Assembly (NCBI GenBank): GCA_016722045.1
Contig: JADKGY010000001.1
Location: 310,001-374,000 of the forward strand
Direction: 5' to 3'
Origin: Candidatus Opimibacter skivensis
GTDB taxonomy: Bacteria; Bacteroidota; Bacteroidia; Chitinophagales; Saprospiraceae
Length of the DNA stretch: 64,000 nt
Below are positions 25,074 through 33,904 of this stretch, piece by piece (position 1 is the first letter of the stretch; each line of letters begins with the position of its first letter). The translations under genes and the position numbers were made by a program. The notes under the pieces were generated by a model. The model saw only the letters and a list, made by a program, of their open reading frames with translations. It did no database searches and was not told the origin of the DNA.

Positions 25074-26857
25074 TCATATATAGCCGCTTCATAAGGTTGT
25101 AATGAATTATTTGATGCGGCTTTTCCATAATTATCAATTAATAATTTGGCCATACTGATGTCCATTCCTGTATTTACCGATGCAGGTGATGCTGTAAAAT
25201 TTAATAGTATCAGCAGCTTCTTTCCATCGAGCTCTCTTGAATATGCATATACGTTTGGATTATCCTTATCTAATAATGTGTATTTGCCATAGGTAAGCAC
25301 AAGGTTTTCTTTTCGTAGTCTTAGCAGTTGTTTAAAATAATTAAGGCAACTGGTACTATCCTTTTCTTCTACGGCGACATTTACTGTAGTATAATTAGGA
25401 TTTATTTTAAGCCACGGGATGCCAGTAGTGAAGCCCGCATTAGTAGTGTTGTCCCATTGAAAAGGAGTTCTGGCATTATCCCTCGCCGTTATTTTCTGAT
25501 CATTCAAAAACTCCTTGAGGTCACCACCATTATTTTTTATCTGGTTGTACATGCCAATGGATTCAATGTCCCTGTAATCTTCGATCTTTTCAAACTTGAT
25601 ATTATTCATCCCAAGTTCATCGCCGGCAAAATAATAAGGTGTAGCCCTCATTGTAAAAAGAAATGTCGTAAGCATTTTGGAGGAAAGCTCTCTCCACTCA
25701 GGACTGTCATTACCCCAACGTGTGACCATCCGTGGTTGATCATGATTTCCAAGGTAGATCGTTCCCCAGCCTTTATCAGCAAATACAGTATCCCATTTAG
25801 AATATAGATTTTTAAACTCGACAAGATTTATGCCTCCAGGCTTTACTTGTTTGAATTTACCGGGTACAAACCCCAGACTCACACCTTCGAAATGATAAAG
25901 CATATTTAATTCATGCCGGTCTTCATCTACAAAATCATGCGCGGTTCCGGTAGTTACGCCGGCGCCTTCGGCTACAGACATACAATCATATTTGTTCAAT
26001 ACTTCGTTGTTCATTTCCTTCAGGTAATCATGTAGGTGTGGACCTGATGCCATGTAGTGATCCCATCCGCCACCATACTGTTCATCAAGAACTTTCTGTG
26101 TGATGACAGGGAATGTAGTGTCCTTTGCAATAAAGGGTATGACATCCATTCTGAAACCGTCAATTCCTTTCTGAAACCAGAAATTCATCATTGCGTATAT
26201 CTCTTCCCTGAGTTTTGGATTTTCCCAGTTCAGGTCGGGTTGTTTGTAAGAAAAGTAGTGGAGGTAATATGCATTCGTCAGTGAATCAAATCTCCACCCA
26301 CTCCCGTCGACCTCAAAAGCGCCCGGACGAAAAGCAGGTTTGCCTCTTTCTGCATTCCACCAATGGTAATAGTCACGATAAGGATTTGTCCTGCTGCTTC
26401 TGGATTGTTTAAACCATTCATGCTCATCGCTGCTATGATTGACGACAAGATCCATGACCAGTTTTATATTTCGCTGATGTAGGCCATTCAACAACGAATC
26501 GAAATCTGCCATGGTACCGAAATCTTTCATGATCGTCCGGTAGTCACTGATGTCATACCCGTTATCTGCATTAGGAGAAGCAAACACAGGGTTAAGCCAT
26601 ATGACATCTATACCCAGTGACTTGAGATAATCCAGTTTAGAAATGATGCCTTTAAGATCGCCTACACCATCACCATCAGCATCTTTAAAGCTTCTCGGAT
26701 ACACCTGGTACACAACCGCTTCTTTCCACCATTTCCTGTTCATGCTATCTGCATTACTTTTTTCAGCCATTTCAGGTTTTGCGTTTGATTGACAAGACAA
26801 AATAGATATTGTGAACGCAGCTGCACAATAAAAAAGTCTGAATGAGAATGGATACAT
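25055..26857 (-). CDS. GH13 alpha-glucosidase/alpha-amylase-family lipoprotein
   Basis: A 600-residue lipoprotein from the ATG at 26857; a TTG at 26881 would add eight residues. The lipobox is SILSC. The (beta/alpha)8 domain has the four GH13 regions: DLVVNHSSDEHEW, GFRMDVIPF with the nucleophile Asp, SVAEGAG with the acid/base Glu, and LGNHDQPR with the third Asp. VYQVYPRSFKDADGDGVGDL near the start is typical of oligo-1,6-glucosidase/alpha-glucosidase-like enzymes. It would split short alpha-glucans at the cell surface or in the periplasm. The final residues and the stop codon lie within the heptamer array. Confidence 0.94.
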   Translation of the reverse strand: MYPFSFRLFYCAAAFTISILSCQSNAKPEMAEKSNADSMNRKWWKEAVVYQVYPRSFKDADGDGVGDLKGIISKLDYLKSLGIDVIWLNPVFASPNADNGYDISDYRTIMKDFGTMADFDSLLNGLHQRNIKLVMDLVVNHSSDEHEWFKQSRSSRTNPYRDYYHWWNAERGKPAFRPGAFEVDGSGWRFDSLTNAYYLHYFSYKQPDLNWENPKLREEIYAMMNFWFQKGIDGFRMDVIPFIAKDTTFPVITQKVLDEQYGGGWDHYMASGPHLHDYLKEMNNEVLNKYDCMSVAEGAGVTTGTAHDFVDEDRHELNMLYHFEGVSLGFVPGKFKQVKPGGINLVEFKNLYSKWDTVFADKGWGTIYLGNHDQPRMVTRWGNDSPEWRELSSKMLTTFLFTMRATPYYFAGDELGMNNIKFEKIEDYRDIESIGMYNQIKNNGGDLKEFLNDQKITARDNARTPFQWDNTTNAGFTTGIPWLKINPNYTTVNVAVEEKDSTSCLNYFKQLLRLRKENLVLTYGKYTLLDKDNPNVYAYSRELDGKKLLILLNFTASPASVNTGMDISMAKLLIDNYGKAASNNSLQPYEAAIYEITSNE

Positions 26858-26928
26858 GGTAAAGGTTTGAATTATGAACAAGCTAAAACAAATGTAGGTA
26901 CTTAAAAAAATAAGATAAGTACTTTATT

Positions 26929-27552
26929 TTAGCTAGGGATTCCATCATCCTCTTTGTCTTTAGTGGCTATTGCCCAAAAAACCCACATCAAAAAAGTCAT
27001 CAAGAGAGCAATTTTAGAAAAATAAAATGCAATCAATGTTATTATACCGTATGAAAAAATTCCAATAACCTGTCCTTTAATCATTCCTTTTAACCAGGGA
27101 ATACTTTTCATGGGCGTAAGTAAAAGTTTTTTGTTTTTTAAAATGTATATGTTTAACATAAGCATTGTTATAGTTATACATCCCGTATATCCAGCGTAAA
27201 ATGCTACCGCAGTATTTTCAGCATCTGTGCCAATAAAGTTTCCTACTGTTTTAGTAGGGAAGGGAAAGAGCGCAACAAATAAAAGCACCAATCCATTCAG
27301 AAGTATAACCCAATGGTTTGCGGCTCGCAAATGTTTAAATATTTTATTATGGCCCATCCAAATAAGAAGGACTGTTGCAAAAGAGTTGAAGTAGGAAAAG
27401 TATTCTGGCCAACTTTCAAGGATTTTCTGCCAAAGGTTTGAATTGCTTGCTCCTTCGTATTCTTTAATACCAATTTCTAAAGCAAGTAAAGTAATAGCCA
27501 CTGCAAATATTCCATCACTAAATGCTTCTAAACGACTAGTTTGTTTTTCCAT
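26929..27552 (-). CDS. TMEM175-family potassium channel (copy 1)
   Basis: A 207-residue membrane protein of the bacterial TMEM175 (DUF1211) family. RLEAFSDGIFAVAITLLALE carries the pore-lining FSDG motif of helix 1. Six helices are predicted; the bacterial forms assemble as tetramers of single six-helix repeats and leak K+. A paralogue is at 32543-33175. The gene stands alone on its strand by spacing. Confidence 0.92.
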   Translation of the reverse strand: MEKQTSRLEAFSDGIFAVAITLLALEIGIKEYEGASNSNLWQKILESWPEYFSYFNSFATVLLIWMGHNKIFKHLRAANHWVILLNGLVLLFVALFPFPTKTVGNFIGTDAENTAVAFYAGYTGCITITMLMLNIYILKNKKLLLTPMKSIPWLKGMIKGQVIGIFSYGIITLIAFYFSKIALLMTFLMWVFWAIATKDKEDDGIPS

Positions 27553-27649
27553 TAATTTGTTAAGTTTAAGATTGTAACAAGGTTTAGATTCGTAAGTTCA
27601 ATGGTGCTTGCCCTGAGCGAGTATAAGGATGTGACATGTCGGTGCGTCT

Positions 27650-27760
27650 GCAAGGCTGTGCCCTGCAATACAAAAATCTAATGCACAAAGTGAGAAAAAA
27701 TTTAAACATTGTTCGGCGTAGGTTTACCTACGTCGGTGCGTCTGCAAGGCTGTGCCTTGC
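27650..27760. repeat. Two copies of the hairpin unit, one with the CGTAGGTTTACCTACG partner
   Basis: GCAAGGCTGTGCCCTGC is at 27650-27666. CGTAGGTTTACCTACG at 27717-27732 is followed 11 bases on by GCAAGGCTGTGCCTTGC at 27744-27760. GGTGCGTCT precedes both CAAGGC hairpins. The pair of hairpins with its spacer matches 21112-21155, so the mobile unit appears to be about 44 bases with two stems. Confidence 0.8.
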
Positions 27761-27793
27761 AATCCGAAAATCTAATTCAAAAATTTGGAATTA

Positions 27794-28735
27794 TTAATTC
27801 TTCAACCCCCCTCTCCCCGGCAACAACTTCGCTACGATATCATCATAGTATGGTCTCTCTTTCAGACTCGAATGCGAGCCCGGGAAAAAGATAAGATCCA
27901 TCTCGATAAATTTATTTGTCGTATCAAAATCACGCATCACCACCGCACATCGCCTGTCATTGATCAGACGGGTATTGTCGATCATCGGAAATTCAAAAAA
28001 GTCAATCGTAAATGCAGGATTAGCACACTTGTCTTCTTTGCCCGGCATCTGTGTACAGATATTAAGACGTACTTCGAGACTCAGATTGATAGTATCGATA
28101 TTCAATATGGTCAGTCGCACAACGTGCGTGATCGAGTCCCAATGATTGCCATTGAAGACACTATCCTGGAATGTGCAGCTAAATGTCTGATCCATTCCCG
28201 CACAATTGATCGTATCATAGCAATAATTGAATTTCTCAATACTCGATACGCCTTCAAGACTTGCGATCTGTTTGTTTGTCACTTCGCGTGACATATTGTA
28301 CAACCTTTCTTTGTATGCCAGTCTCAACTTTCGATCTTTTGTCTCGATCACATTGCGCCGGTCCAGGTATGTAAACAAGGGAGTCAGATTAAGCGACTCA
28401 TGGAAATTGTAAGCCAATAACTCAAGTTGAAGGATCTTTTCATCAATTGAAGAACCCTGAGGTCCTGACAATATCGAATTGATGATTGACGTAAACATAT
28501 CTTTACGCAACGCACTCTCCGATTCTTCACGACGGCTCATGAGCTCTGTATAGAGTCTCGTCTTTGCTTCGTTTTCCTGGTTCTTATTGAGATAGCCTGA
28601 CGCTATATAACTGACCAACGCTATCGTGACTGCTGTCATGAGCGTGGCTACAGGGCCTAATATAATATTGGCTTTGTCCCAGAAATCTCTCTTGTGATGT
28701 CCCGGCTGTGGATTTACTGTTTCTTCAGTGCCCAT
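27794..28735 (-). CDS. Hypothetical single-pass membrane protein
   Basis: A 313-residue protein. One transmembrane helix lies near the N-terminus (ILGPVATLMTAVTIALVSYIA). A charged, probably coiled-coil stretch follows (NKNQENEAKTRLYTELMSRR). The C-terminal part has several Cys and beta segments (SFCT-type pairs, LNICTQMPGKEDKCANP). No family was recognised. Its start overlaps the end of the preceding small gene by 22 bases, so the two are probably linked in expression. Confidence 0.75.
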   Translation of the reverse strand: MGTEETVNPQPGHHKRDFWDKANIILGPVATLMTAVTIALVSYIASGYLNKNQENEAKTRLYTELMSRREESESALRKDMFTSIINSILSGPQGSSIDEKILQLELLAYNFHESLNLTPLFTYLDRRNVIETKDRKLRLAYKERLYNMSREVTNKQIASLEGVSSIEKFNYCYDTINCAGMDQTFSCTFQDSVFNGNHWDSITHVVRLTILNIDTINLSLEVRLNICTQMPGKEDKCANPAFTIDFFEFPMIDNTRLINDRRCAVVMRDFDTTNKFIEMDLIFFPGSHSSLKERPYYDDIVAKLLPGRGGLKN

Positions 28736-29049
28736 TTATCTCCTTCTTTGACCAGCGATAAGGTGTACCCGGATGAGTTATTGGTAGAGAACACATCAAA
28801 GGTAGCTCCTTCATAACCAGGCAATTGGAGGGACAACTTGCCGATAGGTTTGGCGACAAAAGAGAAGTATCCTTTTTCATCAGTTGTAGCTGTGCCGATC
28901 AGTGTAGTGCCCTGGACGAACTTAACTTCCTGCTTGGCCAGTGGCTTACCGTCTTTCTTCAGCGTTCCGAAGATTTCTCCCGCAAAGGTTAGGGTAGGAA
29001 GCAATAAAAGCAGGCAAAAAAGTATGTTTTTGGATTGAACAGTTTTCAT
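28714..29049 (-). CDS. Small secreted carboxypeptidase-regulatory-like protein
   Basis: A 111-residue protein from the ATG at 29049, with signal peptide NILFCLLLLLPTLTFAG. The rest is one beta-sandwich of the CarboxypepD-regulatory type: IFGTLKKDGKPLAKQEVKFV and TTDEKGYFSFVAKPIGKLSL. It overlaps the next gene by 22 bases. The function is unknown; a ligand-binding or structural role in the periplasm is likely. Confidence 0.8.
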   Translation of the reverse strand: MKTVQSKNILFCLLLLLPTLTFAGEIFGTLKKDGKPLAKQEVKFVQGTTLIGTATTDEKGYFSFVAKPIGKLSLQLPGYEGATFDVFSTNNSSGYTLSLVKEGDKWALKKQ

Positions 29050-29187
29050 ATAAATGAAGGTTGTTGAAAATGATATGCTTACCAACAAGTAAGACTGCAA
29101 AGTAAACGAAAATCAGAACAGGATGTTTTACCGAAACTAATGCAATTCGTTAAGCTTAGGTTAATTGAATGCCTTCCAAAGTTGTCA

Positions 29188-29568
29188 TTAAGGTTCGTTT
29201 TTCATTTCTATGGTTTTGCCTATCCAACCCAAATGGGTATGCTTAAAGTCATCAGGATATTTAAGCCCATACCCTAAAGCACGATCGAATGAAGAATGCC
29301 CGAGGATAATTAATCCCGCCAGCACCAGGTAAGGCATTTGCTGAAAATATCCAATACCCAATACAGCAACTCCAATAAGCCTGTGGTGAAGCAGATTATA
29401 AGTTACAGCACCAGTTTTCGTATTGATCAGATAGCCTAACATTCCGAGATCAGGTGAAAGGAAAAGTAATATCCAAATCCACCAGGCGAATTGTATAGGT
29501 TGAACATAAAGGCCAAAAATAGCAATGGCCAGTAATCCGAGTTCTTCGAGTTGAAGGATGTATTTCAT
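29188..29568 (-). CDS. DUF4260 membrane protein
   Basis: A 126-residue protein with four short helices and the DUF4260 landmarks WWIWILLFLSPDLGMLGYL, YNLLHHRLIG, HSSFDRALGYGLKY and HTHLGWIG. Several His and Asp lie at membrane borders. The family has no assigned activity. Confidence 0.9.
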   Translation of the reverse strand: MKYILQLEELGLLAIAIFGLYVQPIQFAWWIWILLFLSPDLGMLGYLINTKTGAVTYNLLHHRLIGVAVLGIGYFQQMPYLVLAGLIILGHSSFDRALGYGLKYPDDFKHTHLGWIGKTIEMKNEP

Positions 29569-29797
29569 GAGTACGGGTTAGAAATAATGAGTTTACTTTT
29601 TTCTGTTACAATATTAATTCGTGATGCTGATGGGTCCAATTCTGTTGCAGAGGACAACAGCTTGTAATTAATCTCAATCACAAAAACTTCAATCGATCCT
29701 GGTATTTTCAAATATTCTGATGGACCTGTTTTATATTAATCAGGCAATAACCAGACATGATTTGGTTCGATGCAATGTACAATAGAGATGGAGAATA
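29569..29797. other. Intergenic, nothing recognised
   Basis: A 229-base AT-rich gap with no open frame, clear hairpin or heptamer phase that I can support. Confidence 0.4.
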
Positions 29798-32332
29798 TTA
29801 CTTATGGGCTACTATATTTTCAAGTTTGTCCAGCCTTGCTTTAAGGTCATCATTTTGTTTTTGCAATGTTTCTATTTGCTTTTGCTGTTCTTGTACGGCT
29901 TTTACCAAAGGCATTACAAACTGAGAATAGGCTAGGCTATAATTATCTCCGTCATTTTTAGGGGCATTTACGCCGTCAAAATTCCAGCCCAGGTCATCAG
30001 CAAGTTTCTCGACATCCTGTGCAATAAAACCGGTATGCCTGAGCTGTGAGTTCTCTTCATAGGTTGCATTGTCTTTTATGTAATGACTCGCGGTACTGTC
30101 GGCCATATGCTGCGTGAGAAACAAATCCAGTTTCCGGTAGTCTATAGCGTAGGTCACCGGTTTTAGTTTTGTGATAAATGATAATCCCGGTACATCATCC
30201 TCGACATTTGTCTTAAAGCGTCCATCGCTCAGATTGCTCCACGGAGCATATCCACCTATGACCATTCCCGCTATTGATGCACCTATGACAATCTTATTAG
30301 TGGCATTGACTACTGCACTTGCACCGATAGCTGTAGCACCGTCCAGGTTTGTTGTACTTACATTTGAATATTCCCCGATGCATGTATTCCAAGAGCCGGT
30401 CGTATTCGAATTCATCGCTGAACTCCCTATTCCAGTATTGTAATCTCCTGTTGTAGTAATGAATAAACTGAAATCACCGTTTGCAGTGTTATGTGAACCG
30501 GTGGTGTTTTGGTTCGAAGACCATTTACCGGTTGCCGTATTAAATGAACCTGTGTTATTCGTATATAAGGCGGCATCGCCTACAGCTGTATTGTCAGTAC
30601 CGGTATTCGTATTCTGTAGAGAAGCATTTCCGAAAGCCGTATTGGCAGTACCTGTAGTATTAGTATATAATGCGCCGGTTCCGACTGCAGTATTATAATA
30701 GCCTGAGACATTCCAATACATAGCAGACAATCCAATGGCCGTATTGAAATACCCGGTCATGTTTGTTTTTAATGCCTGGTATCCCATCGCTGTATTTCCA
30801 GTCCCGTTGGTATTGTATAACAAAGCTTTTGAACCGATAGCAGTATTTTGTCCAGGCCCTGCATTTGTATAGTATAATGCTGAATCTCCTACGGCGACCT
30901 GGTTATGTAAATTGCCACTATTATAAAGTGCTTTTATACCGACAGCCACGTTGCTATACCCAATAGTATTGTTATACATGGCATTTGACCCAATGATCGA
31001 ATTATATGACCCTGTCTTGTTGGCCAACATCCCGCTTGCACCAATGACTGTGTTGTCCCTGCCTGATGAATCTAACAACATGGCCTGACTACCGATAGCC
31101 ACATTATTATCTCCGGTTCTGTGTTGAACCAATGCTTCATAGCCGATGGCCACATTGTGATTGGAATTGAGACTTAAATTAAGTGCGTCTGCACCCAACG
31201 CAGTGTTATAATTCCCAAGATTATACGCCAATGCCTGCATACCGATACCTGTATTATAAATTCCCTGACTAAAATACATTGCATAGCTACCAACAGCAGT
31301 ATTGGCAGAACCGGAATTGTTTGCAGTTAGTGATTGTGTGCCAAACGCCACATTGTTAGTTCCGGAAATATTTGAATATAAAGCACCGGTTCCATAAGCA
31401 CTATTATAACTTCCGGTAGTATTTTGAGACAATGATCCGTGTCCAAATGCAGAGTTCCATTCACCAGTTGTATTAGAAAATAATGCCTGATTACCTCCAG
31501 CAGTATTCAGTCCTCCGGTTGTATTATGATACAGCGCCCAGTGACCCAATGCTGTATTATAGGATCCGGTTGTATTGGAAAAAAGAGTCTTTGAACCGAT
31601 TGCCGTGTTGTTGCCTGCAAAACCAGAGAAATAATTTTGTGTGTATAAAGCTGAATCACCTATGGCTACAATATTATTGGGCAATGTATCCTGCATCAAT
31701 GCACCGGTGCCCATCGCTACATTATTATTGCCTCTTAAATTACTATACATGGCGTATTTCCCGGTTGCGGTATTATTTTTTCCGCCGATGTTTTGACTTA
31801 GTGCACCTCTGCCCAGGGCGGAATTGAAGTATCCTGTTGTATTTTTCCATAGTGCTGTCTGGCCAAATGCAGCATTTCCGAATCCGGTAGTGACATAATT
31901 AAAAGCACCCATGCCCAAAGCCACATTCCAGTTGGTATCTATCCTGCCGGCCAGAATATCATTGACTCCGAATATCAGTGGCTTGGTATCGAGGGTACCT
32001 ACATAATCAGTTAAAGGATTAGTCCCCGCATTTCCTTTTAATGACCAGCCACTACCTGTCACTATGGATTGCCAGTTGGGTAGAGTAGGCGTGCCCATAT
32101 TGATCATCAGCTGCTTGGTCAGCGTATCCAATACCATCAATCCTTTTGCAGGATTAAGTATTGTATTCATTTGGGTTGTAGTGACGCGAGGAATTAAAAT
32201 CCCTTTTACTGAACTTTTTAATTCCAGAAGTGCGGATGGGTCGGGACTGATGGTGCCTATACCTACATTTTGTGCGACTGACAAACTAATTGCTGTCAAC
32301 AAAAAGCTAGCGACGAGGAACATTTTCTTCAT
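29798..32332 (-). CDS. S74 (endosialidase-chaperone) protein with 31 head-like repeats
   Basis: An 844-residue secreted protein from the ATG near 32332, with a signal peptide ending AISLSVAQ. Residues about 135-690 are 31 units of about 17 residues of the form NTAxGxxALxxNTTGxY, like the YadA/Hia-type head repeats that build trimeric left-handed beta-rolls. The last 143 residues are an intramolecular chaperone of endosialidase (peptidase S74), beginning SDGRFKTNV with the self-cleaving Ser and later HTGFIAQDVE, followed by a C-terminal coiled coil (QEQQKQIETLQKQNDDLK). It is expected to trimerise and cut itself before that Ser, releasing the repeat region. There is no T9SS domain, so the export route past the inner membrane is unclear. 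Confidence 0.93.
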   Translation of the reverse strand: MKKMFLVASFLLTAISLSVAQNVGIGTISPDPSALLELKSSVKGILIPRVTTTQMNTILNPAKGLMVLDTLTKQLMINMGTPTLPNWQSIVTGSGWSLKGNAGTNPLTDYVGTLDTKPLIFGVNDILAGRIDTNWNVALGMGAFNYVTTGFGNAAFGQTALWKNTTGYFNSALGRGALSQNIGGKNNTATGKYAMYSNLRGNNNVAMGTGALMQDTLPNNIVAIGDSALYTQNYFSGFAGNNTAIGSKTLFSNTTGSYNTALGHWALYHNTTGGLNTAGGNQALFSNTTGEWNSAFGHGSLSQNTTGSYNSAYGTGALYSNISGTNNVAFGTQSLTANNSGSANTAVGSYAMYFSQGIYNTGIGMQALAYNLGNYNTALGADALNLSLNSNHNVAIGYEALVQHRTGDNNVAIGSQAMLLDSSGRDNTVIGASGMLANKTGSYNSIIGSNAMYNNTIGYSNVAVGIKALYNSGNLHNQVAVGDSALYYTNAGPGQNTAIGSKALLYNTNGTGNTAMGYQALKTNMTGYFNTAIGLSAMYWNVSGYYNTAVGTGALYTNTTGTANTAFGNASLQNTNTGTDNTAVGDAALYTNNTGSFNTATGKWSSNQNTTGSHNTANGDFSLFITTTGDYNTGIGSSAMNSNTTGSWNTCIGEYSNVSTTNLDGATAIGASAVVNATNKIVIGASIAGMVIGGYAPWSNLSDGRFKTNVEDDVPGLSFITKLKPVTYAIDYRKLDLFLTQHMADSTASHYIKDNATYEENSQLRHTGFIAQDVEKLADDLGWNFDGVNAPKNDGDNYSLAYSQFVMPLVKAVQEQQKQIETLQKQNDDLKARLDKLENIVAHK

Positions 32333-32389
32333 CAAATAAATTTTCAACAACTATGAAATTTTAAAGAATTTCAGGCGCGATGTTTTGGC

Positions 32390-32537
32390 GTGAAGTCATC
32401 AAATACACAAGTCCCTATCAACGAACTTCAGGCCTCAAATGCCATCACTTTTGCTGATCCGTATAATGGCGAATTCAATGATTGGTTAGAACTTTATAAT
32501 TCAGGTACAAATCCCACTGACCTCACAGGCTGGCATC
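32390..32537 (+). pseudogene. Remnant of a lamin-tail domain (LTD) protein
   Basis: The plus frame reads PINELQASNAITFADPYNGE then FNDWLELYNSGTNPTDLTGW, the opening half of a lamin-tail domain as found at the start of CotH-like and T9SS-exported proteins. The match ends at about 32535, where the 3' end of the minus-strand TMEM175 gene begins, and there is no signal peptide before it. It is most likely a leftover of a once larger gene cut by a deletion. Confidence 0.7.
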
Positions 32538-32542
32538 GTTAT

Positions 32543-33175
32543 TTATTTTCTTGCCATTCTGGATTTGTAGATCCGCGATGCAAATAATTTTGGGGCGGCA
32601 AACAAAATAAATAAAAGGATATACATAATTATAGGAACGATGATAGATACGAAACAAAGAAAAAACGCTACAAGTGTATAAATGATACCAAAACCATACA
32701 TCACTTTATAGGAGAAATAAAACTCCCTTTCCTCCTCTTCAATGAAGTTATGATTATAAGCATAGTTACAGATGCCAAAGGCAGCAAGAGAAATCAGGAA
32801 ATAATTAAAGCCAAAAAAGCCCAATGCTGTTCCGGCTTCTTTTTCAATGTATTCTGCCAGGACAGCAGTTGGAAATGGGGTAATAGTGACGACAAATAGT
32901 AAAAAACCATTTATCCACATCAGGTTCGTATCCACTTTCCTGATGGATTCAAAAGCAATATGATGATTTATCCAGCAAACAAGGATCGTAATGAATCCAA
33001 TCGAGAAGGCAAGAAAAGATCGCCAGTGTTCAAGACATGTCTTGATCAGTCCTTCATCTGATTGAAAATGTAAGGTCTGTATCAGTTCCAAAACTAAAAG
33101 TGTAATCGCTATGGCAAACACACCATCGCTGAATGCTTCAATCCGGGATGTTTCTTTAGTATTAATACCATTCAT
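32543..33175 (-). CDS. TMEM175-family potassium channel (copy 2)
   Basis: A 210-residue paralogue of the protein at 26929. RIEAFSDGVFAIAITLLVLE carries the FSDG pore motif, and six helices are predicted. The two copies share the N-terminal helix and the INGFLLF/FPFPT stretch but differ elsewhere, so the duplication is old or they came separately. It abuts the LTD remnant at its 3' end. Confidence 0.92.
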   Translation of the reverse strand: MNGINTKETSRIEAFSDGVFAIAITLLVLELIQTLHFQSDEGLIKTCLEHWRSFLAFSIGFITILVCWINHHIAFESIRKVDTNLMWINGFLLFVVTITPFPTAVLAEYIEKEAGTALGFFGFNYFLISLAAFGICNYAYNHNFIEEEEREFYFSYKVMYGFGIIYTLVAFFLCFVSIIVPIIMYILLFILFAAPKLFASRIYKSRMARK

Positions 33176-33287
33176 TTGATTTTCGTTTAGCGTATTGATC
33201 AGCTTTGTTTACTCGTTTTCCCCTGCATAGGTAATAATAAAGAATTATTTCAGCAAAAACGGATTTGTTTAAACATTGTGATTGGCA

Positions 33288-33653
33288 TCAATCTTTAAAT
33301 TCTCCAATGTGCCAAAGGATTCCGGATGGATCATGCAGAAAACATTCTTTGCCCCAGTCATATTCCCGGACGGGAATAAGTTTTACGCTTTTGTATTTAG
33401 TGGTTAAGTCTAAAGCTAAAAGTTCATTCCAGTAACGAACTACATCTTCCACTTCCAGAAATAACATTGTATTGTCTATCCAATCTTTCACATATGCATC
33501 CTGCAAATAAAATGCAAGCCCATCTTTTTTGAAAACCGAAAAACCAGGTCCCAAAATATTCTCATGGAATCCCAGGTCACGATAAAATTGCCGGGACAGT
33601 TCAAAGTCTTGTGCGCCGATGAATGGGCGTATTGATTTTGCTGTATGTTCCAT
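33288..33653 (-). CDS. Glyoxalase/bleomycin-resistance-like (VOC) protein
   Basis: A 121-residue VOC-fold protein with two beta-alpha-beta-beta-beta modules: RPFIGAQDFELSRQFYRDLGF and MLFLEVEDVVRYWNELL, ending FLHDPSGILWHIGEF. The metal-site His/Glu pattern is only partly present, so enzymatic activity is uncertain. Members bind antibiotics or small metabolites as dimers. A TACATTTG box (minus strand, 33660-33667) lies only 7 bases before the ATG, so the transcript may be nearly leaderless. Confidence 0.85.
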   Translation of the reverse strand: MEHTAKSIRPFIGAQDFELSRQFYRDLGFHENILGPGFSVFKKDGLAFYLQDAYVKDWIDNTMLFLEVEDVVRYWNELLALDLTTKYKSVKLIPVREYDWGKECFLHDPSGILWHIGEFKD

Positions 33654-33790
33654 TTAGTCCAAATGTATTCCATGCGTGAAGAAAATAAGAATAATAGCTG
33701 TGGCAATCATCAGGCAATATAAAAACGTATACTTCGCGTTGAATTGGCACGGGAGAAAGGTAAAAAATCTTTTATCAATAATTTATGTGT

Positions 33791-33904
33791 TATTGCCTAT
33801 TGCCTATTGCTTTCTGTTGCTGGGCTGCAGAACAAGGATGAGGTCTGGCCGGTCAAAACAATGCATTTTGCCAATTGCTTATTGCATATTGTCTATTGCG
33901 TCAA
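33791..33904. repeat. 7-bp tandem arrays, unit GCAATAG (minus strand)
   Basis: Two blocks. At 33791-33811 three units of TATTGCC/TATTGCT are seen. At 33863-33904 six units read GCATTTT, GCCAATT, GCTTATT, GCATATT, GTCTATT and GCGTCAA on the plus strand. The second block contains the stop codon (33879) and the last codons (AIDNMQ) of the GH18 gene. Confidence 0.8.

Noticed and set aside
24709..25083. A plus-strand 124-residue open frame rich in RYS and TRYSLL
   Set aside because: It is a translation of the GAGTAAC heptamer array and its flank, with no domain or leader.
31483..31827. Plus-strand frame inside the S74 repeat gene
   Set aside because: Antisense shadow created by the NTTG-type repeats; no leader and no family match.
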